Below, piece after piece: positions 17,969 to 26,670 of a stretch of DNA of 64,000 bases (its first letter is position 1; every line of letters begins with the position of its first letter). This DNA is from Alphaproteobacteria bacterium. GTDB lineage: Bacteria; Pseudomonadota; Alphaproteobacteria; Micropepsales; Micropepsaceae. The notes under the pieces are model-generated. The model did not search any database, had not been told where the DNA came from, and saw only the letters and a program-made list of their open reading frames with translations. The position numbers were made by a program, and so were the translations under genes. The DNA is taken from positions 1 through 64,000 of the forward strand of contig PMKE01000067.1 in assembly GCA_003158585.1 (NCBI GenBank), written 5' to 3'.

Positions 17969-19338
17969 TGCGTTCCGGCGCTGCCTTTACCGTCCTGCTT
18001 CTGTGTGCGGCTTCCGCTGCAGCACAGGAGGACGACGACCTGGGCCGCATCCCGGGCACTATCGCCGATGCCCCGGCAGCGGCACCGGTCGCCACCGCGC
18101 ACGGCAAATTCTTCGTGGAGAACGCCGTTTCGCTATCCTCTTATCGCGGCACTTTTGCGGTGCCGCTCCCATACAAGCCTTCGTCGCGCTGGGCCGACCG
18201 CACCAGTCTGGATGCGCTGGATCAATGGACGCTGACGCCCTCGCTGACGGCGACTGTTAGCGACCGATTGAGCGTCTCCTTCGCGGACGGCGTCGGCTTC
18301 CCCGAGGAGTCGGTGCGGAACGATCTGCGCGAGGCATATCTCACCTGGGAGCCGGTGCCCCAGACCTATCTGGAAGCAGGGCGCATCAACGTCCGCAACG
18401 GCGTGGCCTATGCCTTCAATCCCACCGATTTTTTCAAGACGCGTACGAGCGTGGCACAAGCCTCGGCCGATCCGTCCGCCCAGCGCGAAAACCGCCTCGG
18501 CACATTCATGTTTCGCGGACAGCGCATCTTCGACGGCGGCTCGCTGACCTTCATCTACGCGCCCAAGCTGCACAAACCGGCCCCGCTCGGCAGGACCGCC
18601 GATTGGATCGATCCGAATATCGACCAGACGAACACCGCGGACCGGTTCCTGGCGAGCCTTAGTTTCGAGATCGAGGAGTTCAGCCCGCAGGTTCTCGTCT
18701 ATCACGAGAGCGGCCGCACGAAATTCGGCCTCAACATCTCGCATCCCGTGGGCGGCAGTATCATCGCTTATGCCTCCTGGGCGGGGGGCGTGGCGCCGAA
18801 CCTCGTCGCCGACGCCATAGCGTTCGGCGAGCGGACGGGGACGTTCCCCGCCATCGCCACAACAGGGTTTCCGATCGATACCTCGCGCGCCTTCCGCAAC
18901 CAGCTGTCACTCGGGGCCGCATGGAGCAGCATCGAGAAGATCAGCGTTACCGTCGAGTACGAGTACAACGAGGCGGGCTTCTCCAAGCAGGACTGGCGCG
19001 ATTGGTTCTCGACCGGCGCCGATCCGGTGTATGCACAACTTGACTGGTATGTGCGCGGCTATACCGGCGATCAGCAACAGCCGATGTCGCAGCACCAGGT
19101 GGCCGTGTGGTCGAGTTGGTACGAGCCGTTTGGTATCAATCATCTCGGGTTCAGCGGCTTCGCCATGATCAGTCCGCTGGACGGTTCGACCCAGGCACAG
19201 ATTTCCGGCAACTATGACCTCTCGGACAGTTGGAGTATCGGCGTGTTTCTCGGCGGCAGCACGGGCGGCGGCAGGACCGAATGGGGCAGCCTGTCCAGTG
19301 CCGGCAGCGCGATCTTCCAGGTGGTGCGGTATCTTTAA
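17968..19338 (+). CDS. Outer-membrane beta-barrel protein of the ABC/LolA-like operon
   Basis: A 456-residue protein with signal peptide MRSGAAFTVLLLCAASAAAQ and many amphipathic strands of alternating pattern (SLTFIYAPKL, SIIAYASWAGG, ISVTVEYEYNEAGF). It ends FQVVRYL, a hydrophobic C-terminus like those recognised by the Bam complex. A soluble EDDDLGRIPGT stretch follows the signal. The start overlaps the previous stop by one base (TGATG). I recognise the fold class but no named family; the operon context points to an outer-membrane acceptor or channel. Confidence 0.78.
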   Translation: MRSGAAFTVLLLCAASAAAQEDDDLGRIPGTIADAPAAAPVATAHGKFFVENAVSLSSYRGTFAVPLPYKPSSRWADRTSLDALDQWTLTPSLTATVSDRLSVSFADGVGFPEESVRNDLREAYLTWEPVPQTYLEAGRINVRNGVAYAFNPTDFFKTRTSVAQASADPSAQRENRLGTFMFRGQRIFDGGSLTFIYAPKLHKPAPLGRTADWIDPNIDQTNTADRFLASLSFEIEEFSPQVLVYHESGRTKFGLNISHPVGGSIIAYASWAGGVAPNLVADAIAFGERTGTFPAIATTGFPIDTSRAFRNQLSLGAAWSSIEKISVTVEYEYNEAGFSKQDWRDWFSTGADPVYAQLDWYVRGYTGDQQQPMSQHQVAVWSSWYEPFGINHLGFSGFAMISPLDGSTQAQISGNYDLSDSWSIGVFLGGSTGGGRTEWGSLSSAGSAIFQVVRYL

Positions 19339-20318
19339 GAAGCGCCGAGCTTCCGCTCCCATTCGAGGGCGGAGCGGACGATGACGTCCACGTCGTCGTA
19401 GCGCGGCTGCCAGTTCAGCGTCAGTTTCAGCTTGGTGGAATCCGCCACCAGCATCGGCGGATCGCCGGCGCGGCGCGGCGCTTCGCGCACCGGCAGCTTG
19501 TGCCCGGCGGCGCGCTCCACAGCCGCGACGATCTCGCGCACGCTGAGGCCGCGGCCGTAGCCGCAGTTGAACACGTCGGAACCGGCGCCGCCGCGCAGCG
19601 CATCGAGCGCCAGCAGGTGCGCCGCGATAAGGTCCGAGACGTGGATGTAGTCGCGCACGCCCGTGCCGTCCGGCGTCGGAAAATCGGTGCCGAAGATGTC
19701 GAGATAAGGCTCGCGGCCGAGCGCCACCTGCGCGGCACGCTTGATGAGATGGGTGGCGCGCGGCGTGGACTGCCCCGTGCGGCCCTTGGGATCGGCGCCC
19801 GCCACATTGAAATAGCGCAGCGCCACATAACGGAAGTCGTGGGCCTTCGCCGTGTCTTCCAGCATCCATTCGGTCATCAGCTTGGAGCGGCCGTAGGGAT
19901 TGATCGGTTCCTTGGGCGTGTCCTCGCTCACCATCGAGACGCCCGGTATGCCGTAGACGGCGGCGGTGGAGGAGAACACGAAGTGCTGCACGCCCTCTTC
20001 GATGCAGGCCTCGATCAGCGCCCGCGACGCCATCGTGTTGTTGGCGTAATAGAGCAACGGCTTCGTCACGGACTCGGGCACGACGATCGAACCGGCGAAG
20101 TGGATCACCGCCTCGATGCGATGCTTGCGGATGAGGTTGCGAACGAGGTCCCGGTCGGCGACGTCGCCCTCCACGAACTCCGCCTCCGCGCCGATCAGGC
20201 CGCGCACGCCCGTGGACAGGTTGTCGAGCACGACGACGCGTTCCCCACGGTCAAGCAGGGCATAGTTCATATGGCTGCCGATGTATCCGGCGCCGCCGGT
20301 CACAAGGATTGCCGACAT
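19335..20318 (-). CDS. galE: UDP-glucose 4-epimerase
   Basis: A 327-residue extended SDR enzyme interconverting UDP-Glc and UDP-Gal (or the N-acetyl forms). NAD site GGAGYIG at 8-14, SST at 116-118, catalytic Tyr142 and Lys146 in PYGRSK, and a typical C-terminal GYGRGLSVREI. Length is normal. It converges on the barrel gene, with the two stops overlapping by four bases. Supplies galactose-type donors to the polysaccharide genes that follow on the other strand. Confidence 0.93.
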   Translation of the reverse strand: MSAILVTGGAGYIGSHMNYALLDRGERVVVLDNLSTGVRGLIGAEAEFVEGDVADRDLVRNLIRKHRIEAVIHFAGSIVVPESVTKPLLYYANNTMASRALIEACIEEGVQHFVFSSTAAVYGIPGVSMVSEDTPKEPINPYGRSKLMTEWMLEDTAKAHDFRYVALRYFNVAGADPKGRTGQSTPRATHLIKRAAQVALGREPYLDIFGTDFPTPDGTGVRDYIHVSDLIAAHLLALDALRGGAGSDVFNCGYGRGLSVREIVAAVERAAGHKLPVREAPRRAGDPPMLVADSTKLKLTLNWQPRYDDVDVIVRSALEWERKLGAS

Positions 20319-20568
20319 GGTGAACGATTACTCCCTTGGGGAAACCGAGTCTCTTGTCGATAACAACAATCGCCGCTCCGCATGGAAATCAAGGTCTGCC
20401 GCTTGGTCAAGAACCGGCGCAGTGCATTGTTCCGTTAGAGGATGTTTCATGCATCAAAGGCAAGGGGGCGCAAAACCTGTTCCGTCGCCGCGCGCTTTTC
20501 GCTAGATAGGACGGGCGGGGGCAAAAGCTTTTGATTTGCCGTCCATATTCGGAGCCAGGCGAGCCGAC

Positions 20569-21690
20569 ATGCTATCGCGAAAGATACTCGCCGTCGTCGG
20601 CACGCGGCCCGAGGCCATCAAGATGGCTCCGCTGATCCGCCGCCTGCAAGCCGCGCCCGGATTCTCGGTCGCCGTCTGTTCCACCGGCCAGCACAAGGAG
20701 ATGATCGGGCAGGTGTTCGATCTCTTCGCCCTCAAACCGGACTTCGACCTCAGCGTCATGCAGCACGACCAGCGGCTCAGCGCGCTGACGGCGCGCGTCG
20801 TGCGCGGCATGGACGAGGTGATCGCGGAATCGAAGCCCGACCGCGTGCTGGTCCACGGCGATACCACGACAACGATGGCCGCGACGCTCGCCGCGTTCTA
20901 CCAGCAGATTCCGGTGGGACACGTTGAGGCGGGGCTGCGCACGCGCAACATCTATTCGCCCTGGCCGGAGGAGATCAACCGCCGCGTCACCGACGTCATC
21001 GCCGACCGGCTCTATGCGCCGACCGAGACCGCGCGCGCCAACCTCCTGGCGGAGCACGTGCCTGACGACAACATCGTCGTCACCGGCAACACGGTGATCG
21101 ACGCGCTGTTCGACACGCTGAACGGCCCCTTGCGCGATCCCAAAATCCACAAGGAACTGGAAGCGAAGTTCCCATTCCTCGACGGCGGCAAGAAGGCGAT
21201 TCTCGTCACCTGCCACCGGCGCGAAAGCTACGGCGAGGGGTTCCGCGAGGTCTGCGCCGCCTTGTCCGAACTCGCCCGACGGGGCGACGCGATCATCGTC
21301 TTTCCGATCCATCGCAATCCGAACGTGCGTTCGGTGTTTTCCGTGCTCGACAAGTTGCCCAACGTGCACCTGATCGAGCCACTCGATTACCTCGGCTTCG
21401 TCTACGCCATGTCGCGCTGTCATTTCGCGCTGACCGACAGCGGCGGCATCCAGGAGGAAGCGCCCTCGCTCGGCAAGCCGGTGCTGGTGATGCGCGCCGT
21501 GACCGAACGCCCTGAGGCGGTCGCGGCCGGAACGGTCAAGCTGGTGGGCACCGACACCGCGACCATTATGCGCGAAGCCGCGCTGCTGCTCGACGACCGC
21601 GACGCCTATGAGGCAATGAGCGCGGTGCACAACCCCTATGGCGACGGCAAGGCGTGCGAGCGCATCATCGCCTCGCTCCAAGAGGAATAA
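20569..21690 (+). CDS. wecB: UDP-N-acetylglucosamine 2-epimerase (non-hydrolysing)
   Basis: 373 residues, normal length. Motifs GTRPEAIKM, HGDTTTTMA, HVEAGLRT and DSGGIQEEAPSLGKPVLVMR are those of the GT-B-fold 2-epimerases that make UDP-ManNAc from UDP-GlcNAc. The ATG at 20569 follows AGGCGAG. It is directly followed by wecC with a four-base gap, so the pair provides UDP-ManNAcA. Confidence 0.95.
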   Translation: MLSRKILAVVGTRPEAIKMAPLIRRLQAAPGFSVAVCSTGQHKEMIGQVFDLFALKPDFDLSVMQHDQRLSALTARVVRGMDEVIAESKPDRVLVHGDTTTTMAATLAAFYQQIPVGHVEAGLRTRNIYSPWPEEINRRVTDVIADRLYAPTETARANLLAEHVPDDNIVVTGNTVIDALFDTLNGPLRDPKIHKELEAKFPFLDGGKKAILVTCHRRESYGEGFREVCAALSELARRGDAIIVFPIHRNPNVRSVFSVLDKLPNVHLIEPLDYLGFVYAMSRCHFALTDSGGIQEEAPSLGKPVLVMRAVTERPEAVAAGTVKLVGTDTATIMREAALLLDDRDAYEAMSAVHNPYGDGKACERIIASLQEE

Positions 21691-21694
21691 CGGC

Positions 21695-22969
21695 ATGAGC
21701 AACCTGCAAAGCGTGTTTCCCGACCCGCTGCACACTCGCATCTCGGTGTATGGCCTCGGCTATGTGGGCCTTCCGGTGGCCGGCGTCCTGGCGAGCCGCG
21801 GCTTCGAGGTGGTCGGCGTCGAGGTCGAGCCACGCATTGTAGACCTGATCAACAACGGTAAGATCCACATCGTCGAGCCCGACCTCGAAATGGTGGTGCA
21901 GGCCGCCGTGGCGGCGGGGAAGCTCCGAGCCACCCTCGAACCGGAACCTGCCGACGTCTTCGTCATTGCCGTGCCGACGCCGTTCACCGGGGACAAGCAG
22001 CCGGATGTGTCCTATATCGAAAACGCCGTCGCCGCGATCGCGCCCCATCTGAAGAAGGGAGACCTCGTCGTCCTGGAGTCGACCTCGCCTGTCGGCACCA
22101 CGGAGCGGATTCGCGACTGGATACACCAACGCCGGAATGACCTGGTCATGCCCGAACCGGACAAGGAGGAGGCGGACATCCACATCGCGCATTGTCCGGA
22201 ACGCGTCCTGCCTGGCAGCGTGCTGCGAGAGCTTGTCGACAACGACCGAATCATCGGCGGGATTTCGCCGCGTTGCGCGGAGCACGCCGCCGAGCTTTAC
22301 CAATTCTTCGTGCGCGGAGAAATCCACCTTACGAACGGGCGGACGGCCGAGATGGCCAAGCTGGTGGAGAATGCCTTCCGGGACGTGAACATCGCGTTTG
22401 CCAACGAGCTTTCCAACATCTGCGATGAGCTGGATGTCAATGTCTGGGAACTGATTTCGCTCGCCAACAAGCACCCGCGCGTGAACATCCTTGCGCCCGG
22501 ACCGGGCGTGGGCGGGCACTGCATAGCCGTCGACCCCTGGTTCATCATCGCGGCATCACCGGGCAAAGCAAAGGTCATCCGCGCTGCGCGCGAGATCAAC
22601 GACGAGAAGCCCCAACTCGTTCTCGAAAAAATCAAAATGGCGGCGCGCAAGCTGCGCACCCCCGTCATCGCCTGTCTGGGGTTGTCGTACAAGCGCGACA
22701 TCGACGATCTGCGCGAGAGCCCTGCGCTCCACATCGTGGAACGCCTCGCGGAGGAGAAAGTCGGCGAGTTGCTCGTTGTCGAACCCAACATCAAGACATT
22801 GCCCGAAAGCCTTGCGAAGTCTGATTCCGTAAGGTTCGTGGAATTGCGGGAAGCGATGGCCGCCGCGGACATCATTGTTGTGCTCACCGACCACCGTCAG
22901 TTCAAGCGCGTCGACCGCGATCAACTGAAACCCAAGATGGTAATCGACACCAGAGGCATTTGGCGCTGA
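21695..22969 (+). CDS. wecC: UDP-N-acetyl-D-mannosaminuronate dehydrogenase
   Basis: 424 residues of the UDP-sugar dehydrogenase superfamily: NAD site GLGYVGLP (20-27), catalytic Cys276 in GPGVGGHCIAVDPWF, and the C-terminal GLSYKRDIDDLRESPA segment. The neighbour wecB makes its substrate, UDP-ManNAc, and this favours the WecC assignment over UDP-glucose dehydrogenase. AAGAGG precedes the ATG. The four-electron oxidation yields a uronic acid, so the polymer is likely acidic. Confidence 0.93.
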   Translation: MSNLQSVFPDPLHTRISVYGLGYVGLPVAGVLASRGFEVVGVEVEPRIVDLINNGKIHIVEPDLEMVVQAAVAAGKLRATLEPEPADVFVIAVPTPFTGDKQPDVSYIENAVAAIAPHLKKGDLVVLESTSPVGTTERIRDWIHQRRNDLVMPEPDKEEADIHIAHCPERVLPGSVLRELVDNDRIIGGISPRCAEHAAELYQFFVRGEIHLTNGRTAEMAKLVENAFRDVNIAFANELSNICDELDVNVWELISLANKHPRVNILAPGPGVGGHCIAVDPWFIIAASPGKAKVIRAAREINDEKPQLVLEKIKMAARKLRTPVIACLGLSYKRDIDDLRESPALHIVERLAEEKVGELLVVEPNIKTLPESLAKSDSVRFVELREAMAAADIIVVLTDHRQFKRVDRDQLKPKMVIDTRGIWR

Positions 22970-22996
22970 AGGTGCAGGGCACGGCGTATCGTCCAT

Positions 22997-25345
22997 ATGA
23001 ACATCCTACTGATTTCATGGTACTTCCCGCCGGGCAACGACGTGGCCGCGTTGCGCACGGGTGCGCTGGCGGAATTTCTGGAAAAAAAGGGGCACACCGT
23101 TCATGTCCTGACCTCCGAGCGCGACCACTCCGATGCGTCGCTTCCCGTGCCGGTCGACGAAAGCCGCATCGCGCGCACACGTTGGTTCGACGTCGATCAT
23201 TGGAGGTTGATGCCGCGGCCTATGTACGATCCACAGCCGGACCAGAGCGCTGAGGCCGCCCAGAGCCATCCGAAAATCATGGCCGGAAAGCTGCGTGCCG
23301 GATTGGCCTCGATCTACTACAACACGATCCACACTCCGGACCGGCAGATCGGCTGGCTTCCGTATGCCGTCGCCGAGGGAACGCGAATCTTCTCGCGGCA
23401 CTCCATCGATCTCATCTATGCGAGCGCGCCGCCGTTCACAGGGTACTTGGCGGCCAGATCGCTGGGACGGCATTTCTCCGTTCCTTGGATAGCCGAGTAC
23501 CGGGATGGATGGAGCCGCTATGTCTACGTCCCGAGGCCGGGCTGGCGGCAATGGATCGACGAAAAGCTGGAGAACCTGACGGTCGGAAACGCGGCAGGTA
23601 TCGTAGCGGTTACCGAATCCTGGGGGGATTACTATAGCCGGCGCTTTCGTAAGCCTACTATGGCCATTCCCAACGGCTTCGACGAGCGCATGCTCGCATC
23701 AAGCAGGACGGCAAGCGCGCCGGACGAACCCGTCACGATTACTTATGTGGGCGTGCTGTACCAGGGACTGCGCGATCCGTCCGTTCTCTATGAGGCCATT
23801 CGGCAAGCCGGACTTAGACCGGGCGATCTGCAGATCGACTATTACGGGCCGTCCGCCGGTGAAGTATTTCCCTTGGCCAAGGCCCACGGGGTGGACGAGT
23901 TCGTGCGGGTTCTGCCCCGCGTAAGTTTTGCCCAATCTCTCGATATTCAGCGGGCGAGCGACGTTCTGCTGCTGCTTCAGTCGCCCGTGGACCCTCGCAA
24001 TGTACCGGCTAAGCTGTTCGAGTATTTCGCCGCACGGCGTCCCATTCTCGGTATCGGGCTCGACAACGGGGAACCGGCACGATTGATCACCGAACGCAAG
24101 GCGGGCTTCTACCGTAGCGACCCTGCGGCAATCGCGCTGCAATTACGCGCCTGGGTCGCGGAAAAGCGCCGAACGGGCTCGGTCGTGTCGCCACCGGAAA
24201 GCTCGATTGCCGGGTTGTCGCGAGGCGAGCAGTTTGCCAGGCTGGAAGAATTCATCACCCGTGTGAGGACCTCGGGGTCGAACCGCGCGGACAGCACTAA
24301 AGTCGCATTGCCCGCCGGCAGAACCTTGACGATTTGTGCCGACCGGCGCCCCCTCATCCTCACCACGGTGGACGCGGAAGAGGAGTTCGACTGGTACAAG
24401 CCGCTGGCGCGCGCCAACCGCAGCGTGCTGTCGATGCGCGAGCAGTACGTGCTCCATCGCACCTTCGAGAAATACGGCGTGGTTCCCATCTATTTCGCGA
24501 CCTATCCCATCGTCACGCAGGACGACGGCTCCGCCTTCCTAGCGGACTGCCTGAAGGACGGCCGCTGCCAGATCGGCTCGCAGCTGCATCCCTGGGTGAC
24601 GCCGCCTTACGACGAGATCGTGAACGCTTACAACAGTTTCGCGGGCAATCTTCCCGAATCGCTTGAATTCACCAAGCTGAAGACGCTGACCGAAGCCATC
24701 GCGGAACGTTTCGGCGTGCGCCCGACGGCCTATCGCGCAGGGCGCTACGGCATCGGCCCCCACACCGTGAAGGCGCTGGGTGCGCTCGGCTACCGGATCG
24801 ATTCAAGCGTGGTGCCGGAATTCAGCTACCACCGTGCGGGCGGACCGGTGTTCTTCAACCGGCCGACCATGCCCTATTGGCTCGATCCCGAAAGGCGCCT
24901 GTTGGAAGTGCCGCTGACCTCCACCACTGTGGGACGCCTGACGGGCGGGGCGCATCCTTTGAGCCGAATCGCCAGCGGCCTCTTCGCCGACGACGAGCGC
25001 TACACGCTCTCCCGCGCCGTGATGGCGCGAACCGGCTTGATTGAGCGCATCAGGCTGACGCCCGAAGGCACGGAGTTCGCCGACAGCAAGCGGCTGGTGC
25101 GCGCGCTGCTCAAGCGCGGAACGCGCATCTTCACGCTGTCCTACCACACCCCCTCGCTGGTGCCGGGGAACACGCCCTATGTGCGCAGCGAGGCGGACCG
25201 GCAGCGTTTCCTCGCCTGGTTCGAGGAGTTCTACGAATTCTTCCTGGGCGAGATCGGCGGCGTGCCGGCGAAGGTTTCGGACGTCTACGATCTGGCGTGC
25301 GCGGCGGAAGCCGCTCCGTCCAGGTTGCCGGCGGCGGCCAAGTAG
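22997..25345 (+). CDS. Fused GT4 glycosyltransferase and polysaccharide deacetylase-like protein
   Basis: A 782-residue two-domain protein. Residues 1-~430 are a GT4-type GT-B enzyme (MNILLISWYFPPGND at the start, VPAKLFEYFAARRPILGIG near the donor site). Residues ~450-782 resemble the WalW-type polysaccharide deacetylase group: LILTTVDAEEEFDW carries the acidic metal motif in place of TFDD, IGSQLHPWVTP gives the His ligand, and YRAGRYGIG fits motif 3. The frame is continuous through the junction, so this is a true fusion in the sequence as given. It could transfer a GlcNAc-type sugar and deacetylate the same residue. GT4 and deacetylase genes are normally separate in such clusters. Confidence 0.85.
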   Translation: MNILLISWYFPPGNDVAALRTGALAEFLEKKGHTVHVLTSERDHSDASLPVPVDESRIARTRWFDVDHWRLMPRPMYDPQPDQSAEAAQSHPKIMAGKLRAGLASIYYNTIHTPDRQIGWLPYAVAEGTRIFSRHSIDLIYASAPPFTGYLAARSLGRHFSVPWIAEYRDGWSRYVYVPRPGWRQWIDEKLENLTVGNAAGIVAVTESWGDYYSRRFRKPTMAIPNGFDERMLASSRTASAPDEPVTITYVGVLYQGLRDPSVLYEAIRQAGLRPGDLQIDYYGPSAGEVFPLAKAHGVDEFVRVLPRVSFAQSLDIQRASDVLLLLQSPVDPRNVPAKLFEYFAARRPILGIGLDNGEPARLITERKAGFYRSDPAAIALQLRAWVAEKRRTGSVVSPPESSIAGLSRGEQFARLEEFITRVRTSGSNRADSTKVALPAGRTLTICADRRPLILTTVDAEEEFDWYKPLARANRSVLSMREQYVLHRTFEKYGVVPIYFATYPIVTQDDGSAFLADCLKDGRCQIGSQLHPWVTPPYDEIVNAYNSFAGNLPESLEFTKLKTLTEAIAERFGVRPTAYRAGRYGIGPHTVKALGALGYRIDSSVVPEFSYHRAGGPVFFNRPTMPYWLDPERRLLEVPLTSTTVGRLTGGAHPLSRIASGLFADDERYTLSRAVMARTGLIERIRLTPEGTEFADSKRLVRALLKRGTRIFTLSYHTPSLVPGNTPYVRSEADRQRFLAWFEEFYEFFLGEIGGVPAKVSDVYDLACAAEAAPSRLPAAAK

Positions 25346-25353
25346 ACGAGCCC

Positions 25354-26403
25354 ATGCGGAAATCCGGCGAGAAGTGCGAGACCATCGTCATGCTGCCCTC
25401 CAATCGGCAGCACGATCTCATCGGCACTGGGCCGCAATTCCACAAGCGCCTGGGCGTGGCGGAGGCGCTTGAGAAACTCGGCTGGCGTGTCGATTTTATG
25501 GATGTCAACGAATGGCCGCGCAATCCCTTCGCCGGGAAGCCATCGCTCTACAGCAGCATCGATCCGTGGCGCGCCATGCGCATTCTGTTCGGAAAGCGGC
25601 GCGCTTTTGCGGTGCTGTCCTATTACCAGTCGGGCGTGCTGCTGGTGCTGGCGCTGCGGCGGCTCCTCGGTTTCAAGCCGCTGGTCGTCATCGTGGACAT
25701 CGCGCAGGACGAGGGCTGGCGCGTGCGCACGCGCATCGTGCGGTTCTGCCTCGCGCGCGCCGATGCGGTGTTCGCCTTCGCCAGCGCGCAAGCCGAATAT
25801 CTCTCGCGGAAATACCGCACCGACGCCGTTCGCTTCCTGCCGCAGCAGACGGATACGGATTTCTATTGTCCCGGCCCCGAGCCGGAAGAGGATTTCGTGC
25901 TGTCGGTCGGCACCGACATCTCGCGCGATTACGGCACGCTGAAAGAGGCGATCTTCGGCCTCGGCCTGCCCATCGTGCTGAAAACGACGCTGGTGGCGGA
26001 GGACCGCGAGCGCTTCCCGCTCGTCACGGTGGTGCGGGAGCGGCTGAACGACGCCGCCTTCCGCTTGCTCTACCGGCGCGCCAGGATCGTGGCGATTGCG
26101 CTGCACGACATGCTGCATCCGGGCGGCATCACCACGCTGCTGGAATCGCTCGCCTGCGGCAAGGCGGTGGTGGTCAGCGATTCCCGCGGCGTGCGCGATT
26201 ACCTGCATCACGAAGAGAACTGCCTGGTGGTGCCGAGCGGTGACGCCGGAGCGATGCGGGAGGCAGTACTGCGGCTGATGAAGGACGACGCGCTTAGAAC
26301 CCGGCTCGCCCGCAACGCGCGGGCCTATGCCGAAGAGCAGCTTTCGCAGATTCACCACGCCGAGAGACTTGCCGTTGCGATACGCGCGGCGGCCGCGGCA
26401 TGA
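25354..26403 (+). CDS. GT4-family glycosyltransferase
   Basis: 349 residues. The C-terminal half has the GT4 donor-site region HPGGITTLLESLACGKAVVVSDSRGVRDYL and the N-terminal half reads as a Rossmann-like acceptor domain. I took the ATG at 25354, eight bases after the fusion gene, though its ribosome site is poor; an ATG at 25390 is the alternative. Transfers a nucleotide-activated sugar to the growing repeat unit in the cytoplasm; specificity unknown. Last gene of the galE-side plus-strand run. Confidence 0.85.
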   Translation: MRKSGEKCETIVMLPSNRQHDLIGTGPQFHKRLGVAEALEKLGWRVDFMDVNEWPRNPFAGKPSLYSSIDPWRAMRILFGKRRAFAVLSYYQSGVLLVLALRRLLGFKPLVVIVDIAQDEGWRVRTRIVRFCLARADAVFAFASAQAEYLSRKYRTDAVRFLPQQTDTDFYCPGPEPEEDFVLSVGTDISRDYGTLKEAIFGLGLPIVLKTTLVAEDRERFPLVTVVRERLNDAAFRLLYRRARIVAIALHDMLHPGGITTLLESLACGKAVVVSDSRGVRDYLHHEENCLVVPSGDAGAMREAVLRLMKDDALRTRLARNARAYAEEQLSQIHHAERLAVAIRAAAAA

Positions 26404-26447
26404 CGCAAGGGAATGAATCTTAGACCGGAATGCGCTTAAGAGCCCCC

Positions 26448-26608
26448 ATTACCCTCACTTGTCATCCCGGCCAAGCAGCGCGTAGGCGCTGCGCGTGCCG
26501 GGACCCACTCATATACAAGCGCATGTTTGAAAGTGGGTCCCGGACAGCCGCTACGCGGCTTCCGGGATGACAAGTTTGGTTGATTCAATCAAAACACATC
26601 CGACTCTA
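26448..26608. repeat. Structured 160-base dispersed repeat, copy 1
   Basis: Bounded outside by a 14-base perfect inverted repeat (ACTTGTCATCCCGG at 26457-26470, complement at 26562-26575). Inside are three hairpins: GCAGCGC/GCGCTGC, CCGGGACCCACT/AGTGGGTCCCGG and AGCCG/CGGCT. A tail follows with palindrome TTGATTCAATCAA (26580-26592) and CACATCCGACTCTA. A near-identical copy lies at 35374-35533 in the same orientation. The remaining bases of this gap, up to 26670, hold nothing recognisable. Confidence 0.85.
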
Positions 26609-26670
26609 GCCACTGTCCGCACACCTTCACCGCCGTTATATTCGCGGCCCTCGGAAGTGATGGAGCATCG

